This document shows positions 42,018-52,784 of a DNA stretch of 64,000 bases, piece after piece. The DNA is taken from assembly GCA_003217735.2 (NCBI GenBank), contig CP031585.1, forward strand, positions 4,141,501 to 4,205,500, read 5' to 3'. This DNA is from Marinibacterium anthonyi. GTDB taxonomy: Bacteria > Pseudomonadota > Alphaproteobacteria > Rhodobacterales > Rhodobacteraceae. The notes under the pieces are model-generated. The model worked only from the letters and a program-made list of their open reading frames with translations, searched no databases and was not told where the DNA came from. The first letter of the stretch is position 1; the number at the start of each line of letters is the position of its first letter. The position numbers were made by a program, and so were the translations under genes.

Positions 42018-42650
42018 ATGATGGGGCTGGGGAAATGGACGGCGGGGCTGTGCCTTGCGCTGGCCACGGCGGGCTGCGATTACGAAGCCGGCCACGAGAT
42101 CGACGGCGGGACCTTCGGCGACGCCAGCTTCAACAACGAGCAGATCCAGACCGGCGCCAGGCAATATGCCGAGACGCTGAATGCCCGGTTCGTGGCCGCA
42201 GTGCCCACCACCATCACCTTCGCCTTCGACAGCGCCTCCCTGGATTCCACCGCGCGCGGCGTGCTCAGCCAGCAGGCCGCCTGGATCCGCCAGTTCCCCG
42301 AGGTCCGGTTCCGCGTCTACGGCTACACCGACGCGGTCGGCACCGCGGCTTACAACAAGCGGCTGGGCCTGCGCCGGGCCAATGCCTCGGTCGCGTACCT
42401 GACCAGCCAGGGGATCAGCCGGTCGCGGCTGGAAGCGGTGGTGTCCTACGGCGAAACCAACCCCGCCGTGCCCACGTCGGGCCGCGAACGCCTGAACCGG
42501 CGCGCCGTCACACAAGTGTCGGGATTCGTCCAACGCCATCCCACGGTGATGGATGGCAAATATGCCCAGATCATCTATCGCGACTACGTGCTAAGTGCCG
42601 GTTCTGAAACGACTTTGACAGGCATAGACGGCGGCACAACCGAGGAATGA
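42018..42650 (+). CDS. OmpA-domain lipoprotein of the tad locus
   Basis: 210 residues: signal sequence with likely lipobox ending ATAGC (Cys about residue 19), then a C-terminal OmpA-like peptidoglycan-binding domain (ITFAFDSASLDSTARGVL, YGYTDAVGTAAYNKRLGLRRA). It lies between cpaC and cpaE, as in other alphaproteobacterial tad loci, where an OmpA-family lipoprotein probably anchors the secretin. GGGAGG is positioned before the ATGATG pair. Confidence 0.88.
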   Translation: MMGLGKWTAGLCLALATAGCDYEAGHEIDGGTFGDASFNNEQIQTGARQYAETLNARFVAAVPTTITFAFDSASLDSTARGVLSQQAAWIRQFPEVRFRVYGYTDAVGTAAYNKRLGLRRANASVAYLTSQGISRSRLEAVVSYGETNPAVPTSGRERLNRRAVTQVSGFVQRHPTVMDGKYAQIIYRDYVLSAGSETTLTGIDGGTTEE

Positions 42651-42854
42651 CAATAAGGCGAACCGCTGCCTTATGCGCGCCTCTTTCCCTACAATTGGGT
42701 CTTTCTAGCCCCAATCTCGCCTCAGTTACCCCGGACATTAACCTTCGATGGGTCAAATGTGAGCTGGTTGATTCTGTACCACCGGATCAGCCGCCGCGTG
42801 CCCGGAGGGACAGGCTTCCGTCGACCCTTCGTGCGCGAACAAGGGGACTGAAGC

Positions 42855-44090
42855 ATGAATGGAGCGACGCCAGGCTATGAACCGGCACCGATCGTCGCCT
42901 GTACGGTCAGCCGCGATGTCCAGATCTTCGATCTTCTGATCGAGGACATGGAAACCGCCATGGGCGAAGCATGGGGCGACCTGGGCTTTGCCGAGGCGCT
43001 GGCGTTTTTCGCCCAGCCCGAGGCCGACAGCCTGGACTTCATCGCGCTTGCCATCGATGCCGAGGACGAGGACAACCTGACCCTTCTGGGCGAGGTCATC
43101 GTCCAGGCCCGCAAGCGCGACATCAAGGTCATCCTGATCGCCGAAGACGTGACCCCGTCGTCGCTGCACCAGCTGCTGCGCAAGGGGGCCGACGAATTCG
43201 TCCCCTACCCGCTGCCCGAAAACGAATTGCAGATGGCCATCGACCGTCTGAACCAGCACCAGGACCCCGTCGCGCCCGAACAGCAGCCCCACAAGCTGAA
43301 GTCCGGCAGCGACAAGGAAGGCGCGCTGCTGGTCACCCATGGGCTGTCGGGCGGCGTCGGCGCGACCACGCTGGCGGTGAACCTGGCCTGGGAACTGGCG
43401 AAGATCGCCGATGGCGACCGTCACAGCGTCTGCCTGATCGACCTCGACCTGCAATACGGCTCGATCTCGACCTACCTCGACCTGCCCCGGCGCGAGGCGA
43501 TCTTTGAACTGCTGTCCGACACCGAGGACATGGATGACGACGTCTTTGGCGCGGCGCTTCTCAGCTACCAGGACCGGCTGCACGTGCTGACCGCGCCCGC
43601 CGACATGCTGCCGCTGGACCTGATCGGCCCCGAGGATGTCGACCGGATCCTGGCGATGGCGCGCAAGCATTTCGATTACGTGATCGTCGACCTGCCCAAG
43701 ACCCTGGTGCAATGGAGCGAAACGGTCCTGCAGGCGGCGCATGTCTATTTCGCGCTGCTGGAACTGGACATGCGGTCCGCCCAGAACGCGCTACGGCTGA
43801 AGCGGGCGCTGCAATCCGAAGACCTGCCCTTCACCAAGCTGCGCTTTGCGCTGAACCGGGCGCCCAAGTTCACCGACCTGTCCGGCAAGAGCCGGGTCAA
43901 GCGGATGGCCGAGGGGCTGGGGATCTCGATCGACCTGCAGCTGCCCGACGGCGGGCGGCAGGTGACGCAATGCTGTGATCACGGTGTGCCGCTGGCCGAA
44001 ACGGCCGCCAAGAACCCGCTGCGCAAGGAAATCCTGAAATTGGCGCAATCGGTCCACGAACTGGGCCGCAACGACGCCGCCGCGGCCTGA
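42855..44090 (+). CDS. cpaE: Tad pilus localisation ATPase-like protein CpaE (TadZ)
   Basis: 411 residues: N-terminal receiver-like domain (~10-135) and a C-terminal ParA/MinD-type domain. The Walker A is degenerate, GLSGGVGATT (163-172), lacking both lysines of deviant Walker A, as known for a subset of TadZ proteins; IDLDLQYGSISTYLD and DYVIVDLPKT are Walker A' and B regions. Localises the pilus machinery to the pole in studied species. It follows a 204-base gap after the OmpA gene that may carry a promoter. Confidence 0.93.
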   Translation: MNGATPGYEPAPIVACTVSRDVQIFDLLIEDMETAMGEAWGDLGFAEALAFFAQPEADSLDFIALAIDAEDEDNLTLLGEVIVQARKRDIKVILIAEDVTPSSLHQLLRKGADEFVPYPLPENELQMAIDRLNQHQDPVAPEQQPHKLKSGSDKEGALLVTHGLSGGVGATTLAVNLAWELAKIADGDRHSVCLIDLDLQYGSISTYLDLPRREAIFELLSDTEDMDDDVFGAALLSYQDRLHVLTAPADMLPLDLIGPEDVDRILAMARKHFDYVIVDLPKTLVQWSETVLQAAHVYFALLELDMRSAQNALRLKRALQSEDLPFTKLRFALNRAPKFTDLSGKSRVKRMAEGLGISIDLQLPDGGRQVTQCCDHGVPLAETAAKNPLRKEILKLAQSVHELGRNDAAAA

Positions 44091-44115
44091 CGGGGCCGCA
44101 GACGAGGTTTGAGCC

Positions 44116-45566
<1,451 letters not shown>

Positions 45567-45567
<1 letters not shown>

Positions 45568-46535
45568 TGCAGATTTCCGCGGAACCGGTCATCTATGGCC
45601 TGATCTTCGTCGGTGTCCTGGCCCTGGTCGAAGGCGTCTACCTGGTGGCTTTCGGCAAGTCGATCAGCCTCAACAGCAAGGTCAACCGCCGGTTGGACAT
45701 GCTCGACAAGGGCGCGGGCCGGGAACAGGTGCTGGAACAACTCCGCAAGGAGATGCAGCAGCACATGAAATCCCAGTCGATCCCGCTGTATTCGCTTCTG
45801 GCCGATAAGGCCCAGAAGGCGGCGATCGCGTTTTCCCCGCAACAGCTGATCCTGCTGATGATGGGGCTGGCCGGGCTGGCCTTTGTCGGGCTCAGCATCG
45901 GCACCACGGCGGATGTGCCGATCCGCATCGTGGCGTCGATCGTGATCGGCGTGGCTGCCGTCTACATGTGGGTGAACAAGAAGGCGAAGAAACGGATCGA
46001 CATGATCCAGGAACAGCTGCCCGACGCCGTCGAATTGATGGTGCGCAGCCTGCGCGTCGGCCACCCGTTTTCGTCCGCCGTACAGATCGTCGCGAAAGAG
46101 GTCGAGGATCCGCTGGCCACCGAATTCGGCATCATCGCCGACGAAAGCTCTTACGGTCGTGACATGGGCGAGGCGCTGAAGGAAATGGCCGACCGGCTGG
46201 ACATGCAGGACATGCGGTTCCTGGCCGTCGCGGTGACCATCCAGCAGCAATCGGGCGGCAACCTGGCCGAGATCCTGGATGGGCTGGCCAAGGTGATCCG
46301 CGCGCGGTTCCGCCTGTTCCGAAGGGTCAAGGCCATCACCGCCGAAGCGCAATGGTCGGGCAAGTTCCTGTCGGGCTTTCCGCTGTTCTGCATGATCGCG
46401 ATCCTGGCCAAGGATCCCGGTTACTACGACGAGGTGCTGGATCACCCCTATTTCATCCCGGCCTGTTTCGTGGTCGCCATCATGCTGACCGCGAACCTGA
46501 TCGTGATGCGCATGCTCACCAACATCAAGGTCTGA
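45567..46535 (+). CDS. tadB: Tad pilus inner-membrane protein TadB
   Basis: 322 residues with GspF-type domain: an N-terminal membrane segment, two central segments (~90-140), cytosolic domain with IDMIQEQLPDAVELMVRSLR and SGGNLAEILDGL, then two C-terminal helices. ATG 45567 overlaps the cpaF stop (TGATG). With TadC it forms the inner-membrane platform. Confidence 0.95.
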
Positions 46536-46544
46536 GGCCCGCCC

Positions 46545-47519
46545 ATGAGTTTCATCCAGAATATCGAAAGCCTGCTGACCGGCGCCCTTGGCCCCTTTGG
46601 CCCGCTGATCGCGGTGGGCGCGCTGGGGCTGTTCATGGTGCTGGGCACCCTCCCCTTCCTGCTGAACCAGCCCAAGGATCCGCTGAAGAAGCTCAAGCAA
46701 ACCGCCCGCATCGAAGCCGCGCCGAAAAAGGAACGCCTGCGCCAGGCCGGGCGGAACGAACAGCTGGACCGTTTCGCCACCTTCCTGGAACCCCAGGACA
46801 AGGAAGAACTGTCGTCGCTGCAGCTGAAGCTGCGCCAGGCGGGGTACCTGTCCAAGGACGCGGTGCGGCTTTACACCTTTGCGCAGCTGGTGCTGGGCAT
46901 CCTCGGGCTGGCGGCGGGATATACCTACACGATCCTGCTGGGCCATGGCGACGCGATGGAGACCCAGCAGAAGCTGATGTACCTGCTGGGCCCCGGGGCG
47001 GCGGGCTACATGCTGCCGAAATACTGGGTCACCCGCCGGGTGGCCGAGCGGAAGGAAAAGATCACCCAGGGCTTCCCCGACGCGCTGGACATGATGCTGG
47101 TCTGTGTCGAGGCCGGGCAATCGCTGGACCAGTCGATCATCCGGGTCGCCAAGGAAATGCGCGCCTCCTACCCTGACCTGGCCGACGAATTCGACATCGT
47201 CGCGCACGAGATGAAGGCCGGCAAGGAAAAGGACCGCGTGCTGCGCGACTTCGCCACGCGCTGCGGGGTGTCGGACGTGTCGTCCTTTGTCACCGTCATG
47301 ATCCAAAGCCAAAGCTTCGGCACATCCATCGCCGAGGCGCTGCGCGTCTATGCCAGCGAGATGCGGGACAAGCGGGTGATGCGCGCGGAAGAGGCGGCAA
47401 ACAAGTTGCCAACCAAAATGACGCTTGCCACTATGACCCTCACGGTGCCGCCGCTGCTGATCATCCTCGTGGGACCGTCGGCGAACGGCATCGCCAACCT
47501 GGGCAACATGAGCAAGTAG
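46545..47519 (+). CDS. tadC: Tad pilus inner-membrane protein TadC
   Basis: 324 residues, paralogue of TadB with GspF-type domain: KITQGFPDALDMMLVCVEAGQSLDQSI, EMRASYPDLADEF and SFVTVMIQSQSFGTSIAEAL are typical; four hydrophobic segments. Nine bases after tadB and three before the first TPR lipoprotein gene. Confidence 0.95.
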   Translation: MSFIQNIESLLTGALGPFGPLIAVGALGLFMVLGTLPFLLNQPKDPLKKLKQTARIEAAPKKERLRQAGRNEQLDRFATFLEPQDKEELSSLQLKLRQAGYLSKDAVRLYTFAQLVLGILGLAAGYTYTILLGHGDAMETQQKLMYLLGPGAAGYMLPKYWVTRRVAERKEKITQGFPDALDMMLVCVEAGQSLDQSIIRVAKEMRASYPDLADEFDIVAHEMKAGKEKDRVLRDFATRCGVSDVSSFVTVMIQSQSFGTSIAEALRVYASEMRDKRVMRAEEAANKLPTKMTLATMTLTVPPLLIILVGPSANGIANLGNMSK

Positions 47520-47522
47520 ACC

Positions 47523-48104
47523 ATGTCATTCAAAGGGGCCGGGCGACAGGCAGGCTGCGGTCCCCTTCTTCTGGGCCTCTGGCTGCTGGCGGCATGTTCC
47601 CAGCCCGGGATCGCGCCGAACGCCGCAGACGGGCCTTATGCGCCGGGGGTCAACCTGCGCAAACCGGCCGTCGACGGGGTGGTCGTCGGCAACCGGCTGA
47701 TCGACGCGGGCGAATACGAACTGGCGATCGAGGCGTTCACGCGCGCGGCCCTCGACGACGGGCTGACGCCCGACATCGTCCTGGGGATCGGAACCGCCAA
47801 TCTGGGCCTCGGCCGCCTGGGCCAGGCCGAGATCCAGTTGCGCCGCGCGACCCGGGAAAGCCCCGACCGCCCCGTCGCCTGGAACAACCTGGGCGTGCTG
47901 TTGACCGAGAAAGGCGAATGGCCCGAAGCCGCCGGCGTCTTCCGCAAGGCCTATGCCCTGGATAATGGCCAAAGTGAATCAATCCGGGATAATTTGCGCT
48001 TGGCACTCGCCAAATTGGAGAATCCTGCTAATACTTCCGATCAAAACCAAGACTACAAACTGGTGCGGCAGGGCGGCGTTATCCTCCTGACACAGACACC
48101 ATGA
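47523..48104 (+). CDS. TPR lipoprotein of the tad locus
   Basis: 193 residues. Lipoprotein signal (LLGLWLLAACS, lipobox LAAC, Cys25) then two to three tetratricopeptide-like repeats (RLIDAGEYELAIEAFTRAA; AWNNLGVLLTEKGEWPEAAGVF). Acts as pilotin-like or scaffold partner, by analogy with TadD. The following gene encodes a second TPR lipoprotein, so this operon has two. The last third of the gene has lower GC than neighbours. Confidence 0.85.
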   Translation: MSFKGAGRQAGCGPLLLGLWLLAACSQPGIAPNAADGPYAPGVNLRKPAVDGVVVGNRLIDAGEYELAIEAFTRAALDDGLTPDIVLGIGTANLGLGRLGQAEIQLRRATRESPDRPVAWNNLGVLLTEKGEWPEAAGVFRKAYALDNGQSESIRDNLRLALAKLENPANTSDQNQDYKLVRQGGVILLTQTP

Positions 48105-48131
48105 GGCACGAGCAGCAAGGGACGCAGGAAA

Positions 48132-48980
48132 ATGCGCCAACGGTATCTTCTGCCAGTCGGTCTGGCGGCCGCCATCGGCCTGTCGGCCTGTGCCGACAAA
48201 AGCGAAGAGACGGTGGAACGCGCCTTCCAGGACGTCAATGTCGTCGATGAAACCAACCTCAACGACGTGATGCTGACCGTGGCCGACCCGAACGAGGCCG
48301 TGACCTATTTCACCCGCGCCACCCAGGGCCAGCCCGATCGCATCGACCTGCAGCGCGGCCTTGCCGTGTCGCTGGTGCGGGCCCGGCGCACGACCGAAGC
48401 GGTCGCGGCCTGGAAAAAGGTCGTCGCCATGTCCGGGTCCACCGCCGACGACAAGGTCGACCTGGCCGACGCCTATATCCGCAATGGTCAGTGGAGCGAG
48501 GCCGAAAGCACGCTGAACACCGTGCCCCCGACGCATGAGACCTTCAAGCGCTACCGGCTCGAAGCGATGGTCGCCGACGGCAACAAGGAATGGAAGAAGG
48601 CCGACAGTTTCTACGAGATCGCCGTGGGCCTGACCACGCAGCCGGCCGGCGTTCTGAACAACTGGGGTTTTTCCAAGCTGACGCGCGGCGATTACGCCGG
48701 GGCCGAACGCCTGTTCGGCGAGGCGATCCGCAACGATCCCACGCTGTTCACCGCCAAGAACAACCTGGTCCTGGCCCGTGGCGCGCAACGGGAATACACC
48801 CTGCCCGTGGTGCCGATGGACCAGTCCGAACGTGCCCAGCTGCTGCACACGATGGCCCTGACGGCGATCAAGCAGGGCGATGTCGAAACCGGCAAGGACC
48901 TGCTGCGCGAGGCGATCGACACCTCCCCGCAGTATTTCGAAGCCGCCGACCGCGCGCTCAAGGCGCTGGACCAGGCCTGA
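48132..48980 (+). CDS. tadD: TadD-type TPR lipoprotein
   Basis: 282 residues. Signal sequence with lipobox GLSAC (Cys20), then about five TPR-like helical repeats, including NNWGFSKLTRGDYAGAERLFGEAI and the C-terminal ALTAIKQGDVETGKDLLREAI. TadD is needed for secretin assembly in studied systems. It begins 27 bases after the previous gene. Confidence 0.87.
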   Translation: MRQRYLLPVGLAAAIGLSACADKSEETVERAFQDVNVVDETNLNDVMLTVADPNEAVTYFTRATQGQPDRIDLQRGLAVSLVRARRTTEAVAAWKKVVAMSGSTADDKVDLADAYIRNGQWSEAESTLNTVPPTHETFKRYRLEAMVADGNKEWKKADSFYEIAVGLTTQPAGVLNNWGFSKLTRGDYAGAERLFGEAIRNDPTLFTAKNNLVLARGAQREYTLPVVPMDQSERAQLLHTMALTAIKQGDVETGKDLLREAIDTSPQYFEAADRALKALDQA

Positions 48981-48985
48981 ACGCG

Positions 48986-49480
48986 ATGCAGATCCCGGCC
49001 GGACAGGCGCTGGTCTTTCTGCCCTTCGTCCTGCCCGTCTGCTTCTACGTGGCCTTCACCGACCTGCGCGAGATGCGCATCACCAACCCGGCCGTCATCG
49101 TGCTGGCGCTGATCTTCGTCGTCATCGGCCCCTTCGTGATGCCCCTGCCCGATTACGGCTGGCGCTGGGTGCAGATGATCGTGGCCCTGCTGATCGGCAT
49201 GCTGCTGAACGCCGGCGGCGCCATGGGCGCGGGCGACGCCAAGTTCATCGCCGCCGCCGCGCCCTTCATCGCCCTGGGCGATATCGCCGCCCTGATCAAG
49301 CTGCTGGCCGCCGTGCTGCTGGCCGCCGTGGTGACCCACCGCCTGGTCAAACGCACGCCCCTGCGCCGGCTCGCCCCGACGTGGCAAAGCTGGGACAAGG
49401 TGCGCGACTTTCCCATGGGGCTGGCCCTGGGCGGCACACTGGCGCTGTACCTGGTGCTGGGCGCGACCCAGGGGGCCTGA
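48986..49480 (+). CDS. cpaA: Prepilin peptidase CpaA (TadV)
   Basis: 164 residues of the A24 aspartic peptidase family with about four to five membrane helices. The two catalytic aspartates are in VAFTDLREMRI and GAGDAKF. There is no methyltransferase domain, as expected for TadV. It should cleave the leaders of the three pilin-like genes at 38241, 38814 and 39103. It lies unusually at the 3' end of the locus, five bases after tadD. Confidence 0.93.
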   Translation: MQIPAGQALVFLPFVLPVCFYVAFTDLREMRITNPAVIVLALIFVVIGPFVMPLPDYGWRWVQMIVALLIGMLLNAGGAMGAGDAKFIAAAAPFIALGDIAALIKLLAAVLLAAVVTHRLVKRTPLRRLAPTWQSWDKVRDFPMGLALGGTLALYLVLGATQGA

Positions 49481-49622
49481 GCCCGTTTTCCGGCCCGGAA
49501 AACGCATCGCCTAAAATCCGATGGTTTTCCTCGGCTCCCGCCCGAGGCCCTGCACGCTTTCCCCCGATTTTCGCCATAATACCCTGCCAATCGTGTCATC
49601 AACCGAAGCGGGAACAAAAGCG

Positions 49623-50930
49623 ATGAACATGCAGCCCACAGGCGTCCTTTCGCCCCCCTCGCCCAAGACCCTGGCCGAGATCGAATTGCCCATGGTGATG
49701 ATGCGGGACATCCTGCTGAAGACCATGTTCCGCAAGACTCTGGACCTGGTCAGCGAGATCTCCAGGGCGGTCTGCCTGCCGATCCCGATTACCCAGGAAC
49801 TGGTGGACCTGGCCCGCGAACAGAAGCTGCTGGAAGCCACCGGCACGCTGAACGCCAACAGCGGCAACGAAATGGGTTATCAGCTGACCGACCAGGGCCG
49901 CGCCCGGGCGCTGGATGCGCTGTCGCAGTCGGAATATTTCGGCCCCATGCCGGTGCCGCTGCACATCTATTCCAGCCAGGTCAAGCGCCAGTCGATCCGC
50001 AACATCCAGGTCACCCGCGACCAGCTGGTCACCGCCATGGGCCACCTGATCCTGCCCCCCAGCCTGCTGGGCCACCTGGGCCCCGCTGTCAGCGCGGGCC
50101 GGTCGATCCTGATGTACGGCCCTCCCGGCAACGGCAAATCCTCGATCTCGAACGGGATCCGGTCCGCCCTGGGCGACCGGGTCTACGTGCCGCGCGCCAT
50201 CGAATATTCCGGCCAGGTGATCACCGTCTACGACCCGATCGTGCACAACGCCCTGCCCGATATCGTCGACGACCCGACCGCGCTGCGCCGCGCCCGCCGG
50301 TTCGATCAGCGCTATGTCTGTTGCGAACGGCCCACCGTGGTCACGGGGGGCGAACTGTCGCTGTCGATGCTGGACCTGGTCTACAACCCCACCGCGCGCA
50401 CCTACCAGGCGCCGCTGCAGCTCAAGGCGACGGGCGGGATCTTCATCGTCGACGACCTGGGCCGCCAGGCGGAACCGCCGCAGGCGCTGATCAACCGCTG
50501 GATCGTGCCGCTTGAGGAAAGCAAGGACATCCTGGGCCTGCAATCGGGCGAGAAGTTCGAAGTGCCGTTCGACACGCTGGTGATCTTTTCCACCAACTTC
50601 CACCCGAACGAGATCTTCGACAAGGCGGCCCTGCGGCGGATCTTCTTCAAGATCAAGATCGACGGCCCCGACCAGGAGAACTTCCTGAAGATCTTCGCCA
50701 TGGTCGCGCGCAAGAAGCAGATGCCGCTGGATGAACGGACCCTCGTCCACCTGATCCGCAACAAGTATCCCACGATCGACAATGTCTTTGCCAATTATCA
50801 GCCGGTCTTTCTGATCGACCAGATGATCGCCATCTGCGACTTCGAAGGCATCCCCTACCAGATGTCGCCGGACCTGATCGACCGGGCCTGGGACAACATG
50901 TTCGTGCGCGACGAAGACATCGAGAAATAG
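49623..50930 (+). CDS. AAA-family ATPase of unknown function at the end of the tad locus
   Basis: 435 residues. N-terminal ~100 residues form a helical, winged-helix-like region (ELVDLAREQKLLEATGT and YQLTDQGRARALDAL). The ATPase core follows: Walker A GPPGNGKS (166-173), Walker B GIFIVDDLGR (272-281), sensor-like FSTNFHP (322-328) and a C-terminal helical lid. No signal peptide or membrane segment. GGGAACAAAAGCG precedes ATG 49623. The context suggests a tad-linked role, regulatory or mechanical, but no function is established to my knowledge. Confidence 0.8.
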   Translation: MNMQPTGVLSPPSPKTLAEIELPMVMMRDILLKTMFRKTLDLVSEISRAVCLPIPITQELVDLAREQKLLEATGTLNANSGNEMGYQLTDQGRARALDALSQSEYFGPMPVPLHIYSSQVKRQSIRNIQVTRDQLVTAMGHLILPPSLLGHLGPAVSAGRSILMYGPPGNGKSSISNGIRSALGDRVYVPRAIEYSGQVITVYDPIVHNALPDIVDDPTALRRARRFDQRYVCCERPTVVTGGELSLSMLDLVYNPTARTYQAPLQLKATGGIFIVDDLGRQAEPPQALINRWIVPLEESKDILGLQSGEKFEVPFDTLVIFSTNFHPNEIFDKAALRRIFFKIKIDGPDQENFLKIFAMVARKKQMPLDERTLVHLIRNKYPTIDNVFANYQPVFLIDQMIAICDFEGIPYQMSPDLIDRAWDNMFVRDEDIEK

Positions 50931-50953
50931 GTCAGGCGAACGCGGGGAAAGGC

Positions 50954-50997
50954 ACCGGACGATGGCGGGGGGAACGTGAAACAAGCCACCGTCCGGT
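50954..50997. other. 13-bp hairpin between convergent genes
   Basis: ACCGGACGATGGC (50954-50966) and GCCACCGTCCGGT (50985-50997), one mismatch, 18-base loop. No T-tract on either strand. It separates the AAA ATPase gene from the efflux gene. Confidence 0.55.
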
Positions 50998-51012
50998 CAA
51001 GACCATGCCGGG

Positions 51013-52587
51013 CTACTCTGCCGGCTGGGCCTGTGGCGTGGATGGTTTGGGCGCCGGCGCCGAAGGCGCGCGGTCCTGCAGCGGAAGCTCGACCATCATG
51101 AAGGAAATCGCGCAGGCGACGCAGGCCATGACGCAGGCGATCCAGAACACCGGATGCAGGGCCGCGGCGATGCCCGCCGTCACGACCTCCTGCATCGCCG
51201 GGTCCATCGCCGCGATCATGTCCTTGGTCAGCCCCCGCGGATTGGCACCCTCCAGCGCCCCTCCCAGGTGGCGCTGGAGGCCGGCGGCGAAGATTGCGCC
51301 GAATGCGGCGGTTCCGACCGAGCCGCCGATCAGCCGGAACATGTTCGCGGACGCGGTGCCGATGCCGATCATGTGCCGGGGCACCGCGTTCTGAATTGCT
51401 GTCACGCCGACCCCCATGGTCGGCCCGATGCCAAGCCCCACGACCAGCATCGTCACCGCCACGCGCCAGTTGGGCGTATGCGCGTCGGTCATGGCCATGG
51501 ACACAAGGCCCACCACCAGGATCATCGTCGACAGGATCGGCAGCAGCCGGTACCGCCCGGTCCGCGCCATGACCTGGCCGGCCAGGGTCGACGCCCCGAT
51601 CAGCCCCGCCATCATCGGAAAGACGAACAGCCCCGAAGCCGCGGGGGTCATCCCCTTCACCACCTGCATGAAGAACGGCACGAAGGTGATGGTGCCGAAC
51701 ATGGTCACGCCGACGATCATGCCGACCGAATTGGACACGACGAAGTTGTTGATCCGAAACAGCTCAAGCGGAAGGATCGCGTCCCTGGCCCGGCGTTCGA
51801 TCGTGACGAAGACCACCAGCGCCACCAGCGCGGCGGCAATCAGCCCGATCATCAGCGGATCGCTCCATTCCAGCACGGACCCGCCCAGGCTGGCCGTCAT
51901 CACCGTCAGCGACAGCAGAACGATCAGCCCCGCCGCGCCGGCATAGTCGATGGTGACATTGGGCCGCCGGGGCGAATGGCGGATCGCCAGGGTCAGCACG
52001 GTCAGCGCCGCCAGGCCCAGCGGCACGTTGATCAGAAAGATCCACTGCCAGTCGAAATGCTGCACGATGAACCCGCCGGCCAGCGGCCCGACCACGGTGG
52101 ACAGCCCAAAGACACTGCCCAGGATCCCCTGGTACCGGCCCCGTTCGCGGGGCGAGACATTGTCGGCCACGGTCGCCATCGACGACACGATCAGCCCGCC
52201 GCCGCCGAACCCCTGCACGAACCGGCCGCCTACCAGCACCCAAAGCTCGGGCGCCAGCGCACACAGGACCGACCCGGTCAGAAAGATCCCGATGCCGATC
52301 TGCATCATGATCTTGCGCCCGAACAGATCGCCCATCTTGCCGAAGACCGGCGCGCCGACAGTGGCCGCCATCAGGTAGGCCGTGATCACCCAGGTGATCT
52401 GATCCATGCCGCCCAGATCGGCCAGGATCACCGGCAGGGCGGTCGTCACCACGGTCTGGCCCAGCGACGCCAGGAACAGAACGGCGGAAACGGCTAGAAA
52501 AATGGCAACAAGGCGCTGCGGTTCCAATTGTTCCGGCCCGTCGTGGTGGACCTTTGCCGCAGCAGGACTTGGGCTTGAATCGGGCAC
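51013..52587 (-). CDS. EmrB/QacA-type MFS drug efflux transporter
   Basis: 524 residues, about 14 membrane segments (DHA2 family). Motifs: TVVTTALPVILADLGG (helix 1), GKMGDLFGRKIMM (motif A between helices 2-3), GGRFVQGFGGGGLI and GPLAGGFIVQHFDWQWIFLINVP (motif C). Exports hydrophobic toxic compounds. It is divergent from a MarR regulator, the usual layout for repressor-controlled efflux pumps. No membrane-fusion partner is adjacent, so it may act alone. Confidence 0.92.
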   Translation of the reverse strand: MPDSSPSPAAAKVHHDGPEQLEPQRLVAIFLAVSAVLFLASLGQTVVTTALPVILADLGGMDQITWVITAYLMAATVGAPVFGKMGDLFGRKIMMQIGIGIFLTGSVLCALAPELWVLVGGRFVQGFGGGGLIVSSMATVADNVSPRERGRYQGILGSVFGLSTVVGPLAGGFIVQHFDWQWIFLINVPLGLAALTVLTLAIRHSPRRPNVTIDYAGAAGLIVLLSLTVMTASLGGSVLEWSDPLMIGLIAAALVALVVFVTIERRARDAILPLELFRINNFVVSNSVGMIVGVTMFGTITFVPFFMQVVKGMTPAASGLFVFPMMAGLIGASTLAGQVMARTGRYRLLPILSTMILVVGLVSMAMTDAHTPNWRVAVTMLVVGLGIGPTMGVGVTAIQNAVPRHMIGIGTASANMFRLIGGSVGTAAFGAIFAAGLQRHLGGALEGANPRGLTKDMIAAMDPAMQEVVTAGIAAALHPVFWIACVMACVACAISFMMVELPLQDRAPSAPAPKPSTPQAQPAE

Positions 52588-52698
52588 GTGTTAATCCTTG
52601 GGATCAATCCGCCCCGCCGCGCCGGTGGTCCGGGCGGTGACAAGGGCAGCGGCCTGATCAGGGCCGGAATTCGGGTGGTCGGGGCGGGTATATGCGGA

Positions 52699-52728
52699 TT
52701 GCATTTACATGTCAATGGCACGTATATT
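52699..52728 (+). promoter_or_regulatory. Promoter of the MarR gene with overlapping dyad
   Basis: TTGCAT (52699-52704), 18-base spacer, TATATT (52723-52728). The imperfect palindrome CATTTACATGTCAATG (52702-52717; 14 of 16 bases symmetric) overlaps the -35 end and spacer, as expected for MarR autoregulation and control of the divergent pump. Confidence 0.55.
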
Positions 52729-52784
52729 AACTCAGGTCCGGTGGGGATGCCGAACCGAAGCCGGACAACACGGAGGGCAAGGCC

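Noticed and set aside
39977-42067. A 696-codon minus-strand frame opposite cpaC and the OmpA gene
   Set aside because: Antisense by-product of GC-rich third positions; the plus-strand genes are supported by domains, signal peptides and operon order.
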